Assembly: GCA_910585095.1 (NCBI GenBank)
Contig: CAJUBU010000002.1
Coordinates: 18,053 to 82,052, forward strand
From: an uncultured Lachnospira sp.
Lineage (GTDB): Bacteria > Bacillota > Clostridia > Lachnospirales > Lachnospiraceae
Reading direction: 5' to 3'
DNA length: 64,000 nt
How positions within the stretch are numbered: position 1 is the first letter of the stretch; each line of letters begins with the position of its first letter. The notes under the pieces were generated by a model that saw nothing but the letters and a program-made list of their open reading frames with translations, had not been told where the DNA came from and made no database searches. The translations under genes were made by a program, and so were the position numbers. Shown here piece by piece: positions 62,857 through 64,000 of this stretch.

Positions 62857-63796
62857 CGTCATCACCGCCACGCATAAGATTTTCTTGCACTCTTCTGTAC
62901 AACTCTTTTGCCGCATTGTATCCCATTTTCTTTTGTCTATGATTAACTGCAGCCGCCTCTACAATAACAGCCAGATTACGTCCTGGTCTTATTGGAAGTG
63001 AATGACATACTACCTTATTTCCAAGATACTCTGTATACTCTTCTTCCAAACCAAGTCGGTCGTACTCTTTATCTTTATTCCAATCCTCTAACTTGATTAC
63101 CATATCAATCTGTTGTTCTTCTTTGACACTCTCAACGCCAAACAACGTCTTCACATCAATAATACCGATACCTCTTAATTCAATAAAATATTTGGTGACG
63201 CCTGGCGCTGAACCAATTAAAGTCTCATCACTTATCTTTCGGATTTCAACAGCATCATCGGTTACAAGACGATGTCCGCGCTTTAACAGTTCAAGTGCAG
63301 CTTCACTCTTACCAATACCACTCTCTCCTATAATAAGCACACCTGTGCCATATACATCAACAAGAACACCATGAATAACGATACATGGAGCTAACTCAAC
63401 ATTAAGCCATCTTGTCACTTCAGCAACAAACGCCGATGTTGCTGCTTTTGATTTTAAAATTGGTATCTTATATTTATTTGCCAATTCGATTATTTTTTCT
63501 TCTGGCTCTAAATTTCTGCAAAATACAAGACATGGTATATTACTTGATAAAAGCTGCATATAGCGCTCAAAACGTATATCTTGTGAAAGGCTTTTAAGAT
63601 AAGCAAATTCGACATTGCCAATAATTTGTATACGGTCGTTATCAAACTGGTCATAAAATCCTGTAAGCTGCAATGCTGGTCTATTGACTTCAGGTATATT
63701 AAGCCAAATTCCTTTTGTGTCAATATCTGGAGTTAAGTTTACCAGTTCCATCTTTTCTATTACTTTTGATAATCTCACTCTCTCTGTTGAATTCAT
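62849..63796 (-). CDS. hprK: HPr kinase/phosphorylase
   Basis: 315 residues from ATG 63796 (GGAGG 7 bases upstream). The N-terminal domain, H142 in HGVLVDVYG, Walker A GESGIGKS (157-164), the two Asp in LVTDDAVEI, and the signature FIELRGIGIIDVKTLFG are all present. It phosphorylates Ser46 of HPr in response to ATP and fructose-1,6-bisphosphate and so controls CcpA-dependent catabolite repression. First gene of a block with glk, murB, rapZ and whiA. Confidence 0.97.
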   Translation of the reverse strand: MNSTERVRLSKVIEKMELVNLTPDIDTKGIWLNIPEVNRPALQLTGFYDQFDNDRIQIIGNVEFAYLKSLSQDIRFERYMQLLSSNIPCLVFCRNLEPEEKIIELANKYKIPILKSKAATSAFVAEVTRWLNVELAPCIVIHGVLVDVYGTGVLIIGESGIGKSEAALELLKRGHRLVTDDAVEIRKISDETLIGSAPGVTKYFIELRGIGIIDVKTLFGVESVKEEQQIDMVIKLEDWNKDKEYDRLGLEEEYTEYLGNKVVCHSLPIRPGRNLAVIVEAAAVNHRQKKMGYNAAKELYRRVQENLMRGGDDDE

Positions 63797-63894
63797 AATT
63801 AATCCTCCATTCTTACTCAGCAAACAAGCTTGAATATATACTCAACCTTGCTATTATCTTTTAATCTACCAACTTGTGCCTCTACTTTTAACAC

Positions 63895-63923
63895 TTTTTA
63901 CATAACATTTTTTAGGATATCAA
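63895..63923 (-). promoter_or_regulatory. weak candidate promoter upstream of hprK
   Basis: On the minus strand TTGATA (63923-63918), 17 bases, then TAAAAA (63900-63895). It would give a leader of about 90 bases. The -10 is poor. The rest of 63824-64000 holds no ORF. Confidence 0.3.
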
Positions 63924-64000
63924 TTTATTTTAACACATTTATGAATCAATGAAAATATCTGTATATATTTTGTGCGATATTCTTTGTGATACCATCTGCT

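Noticed and set aside
1..64000. Search for tRNA, rRNA, phage and complete insertion sequences
   Set aside because: I saw no tRNA T-arm pattern with matching acceptor stem, no rRNA stretches, no transposase and no phage structural genes. Reading by eye could miss a divergent one.

Overview
The window looks like a chromosomal segment of a low-GC, Gram-positive anaerobe of the Clostridia, most likely a Lachnospiraceae. The evidence is the Firmicutes-type S10-spc-alpha ribosomal operon running without a break into ecfA1-ecfA2-ecfT-truA-rplM-rpsI, a zinc-ribbon S14, a KOW protein between map and infA, an L17 enlarged by an insertion, a DUF5702-containing Tad pilus locus, and the hprK-glk-murB-rapZ-whiA block. 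Nearly all genes lie on the minus strand. I found no rRNA, tRNA, CRISPR array, complete insertion sequence or prophage.

Layout. 1-7.3 kb: a Tad/Flp-type pilus locus (prepilin peptidase, TadZ-like ATPase, CpaF, TadB, TadC, Flp1 pilin, DUF5702 protein, and the first 46 codons of a TadE-like pseudopilin at the window edge). 7.4-11.4 kb: a DUF2508 gene and a two-gene restriction-modification system whose M and S frames meet at a U-run slippery site. 11.8-34.5 kb: the ribosomal super-operon, about 35 genes, with strong promoters at rplM and rpsJ and several structured leaders and intercistronic hairpins. 34.6-39.6 kb: a SulP transporter and an ABC/lipoprotein locus in which everything but the ATPase is broken. 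39.8-45.1 kb: an rRNA-methyltransferase-like gene and a five-gene cluster (HPr-kinase-like, PqqD-like, S26-type peptidase, ABC exporter, nucleotidyltransferase-like) that recalls lasso-peptide tailoring and export genes but has no visible cyclase or precursor. 45.4-59 kb: mixed housekeeping and accessory genes (aquaporin, GH25 lysozyme, CPBP protease, NudC, two CobW-like GTPases, aroA, citrate synthase, a C_GCAxxG_C_C protein, an Rpn-nuclease remnant, SDR), interspersed with short dispersed repeats. 59-64 kb: whiA, rapZ, murB, glk, hprK, mostly overlapping or closely spaced.

Functionally, the central operon makes ribosomes, RNA polymerase alpha, the Sec channel, and the energizing module of ECF vitamin transporters. 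The right end links carbon regulation (HPr kinase, glucokinase) with cell-wall synthesis (MurB). The most unusual items are the M-S frameshift junction, the precursor-less peptide-tailoring cluster, a GC-rich pseudoknot just upstream of the rpmD ribosome binding site, the long structured gap between rpmJ and rpsM, and two families of small dispersed repeats.
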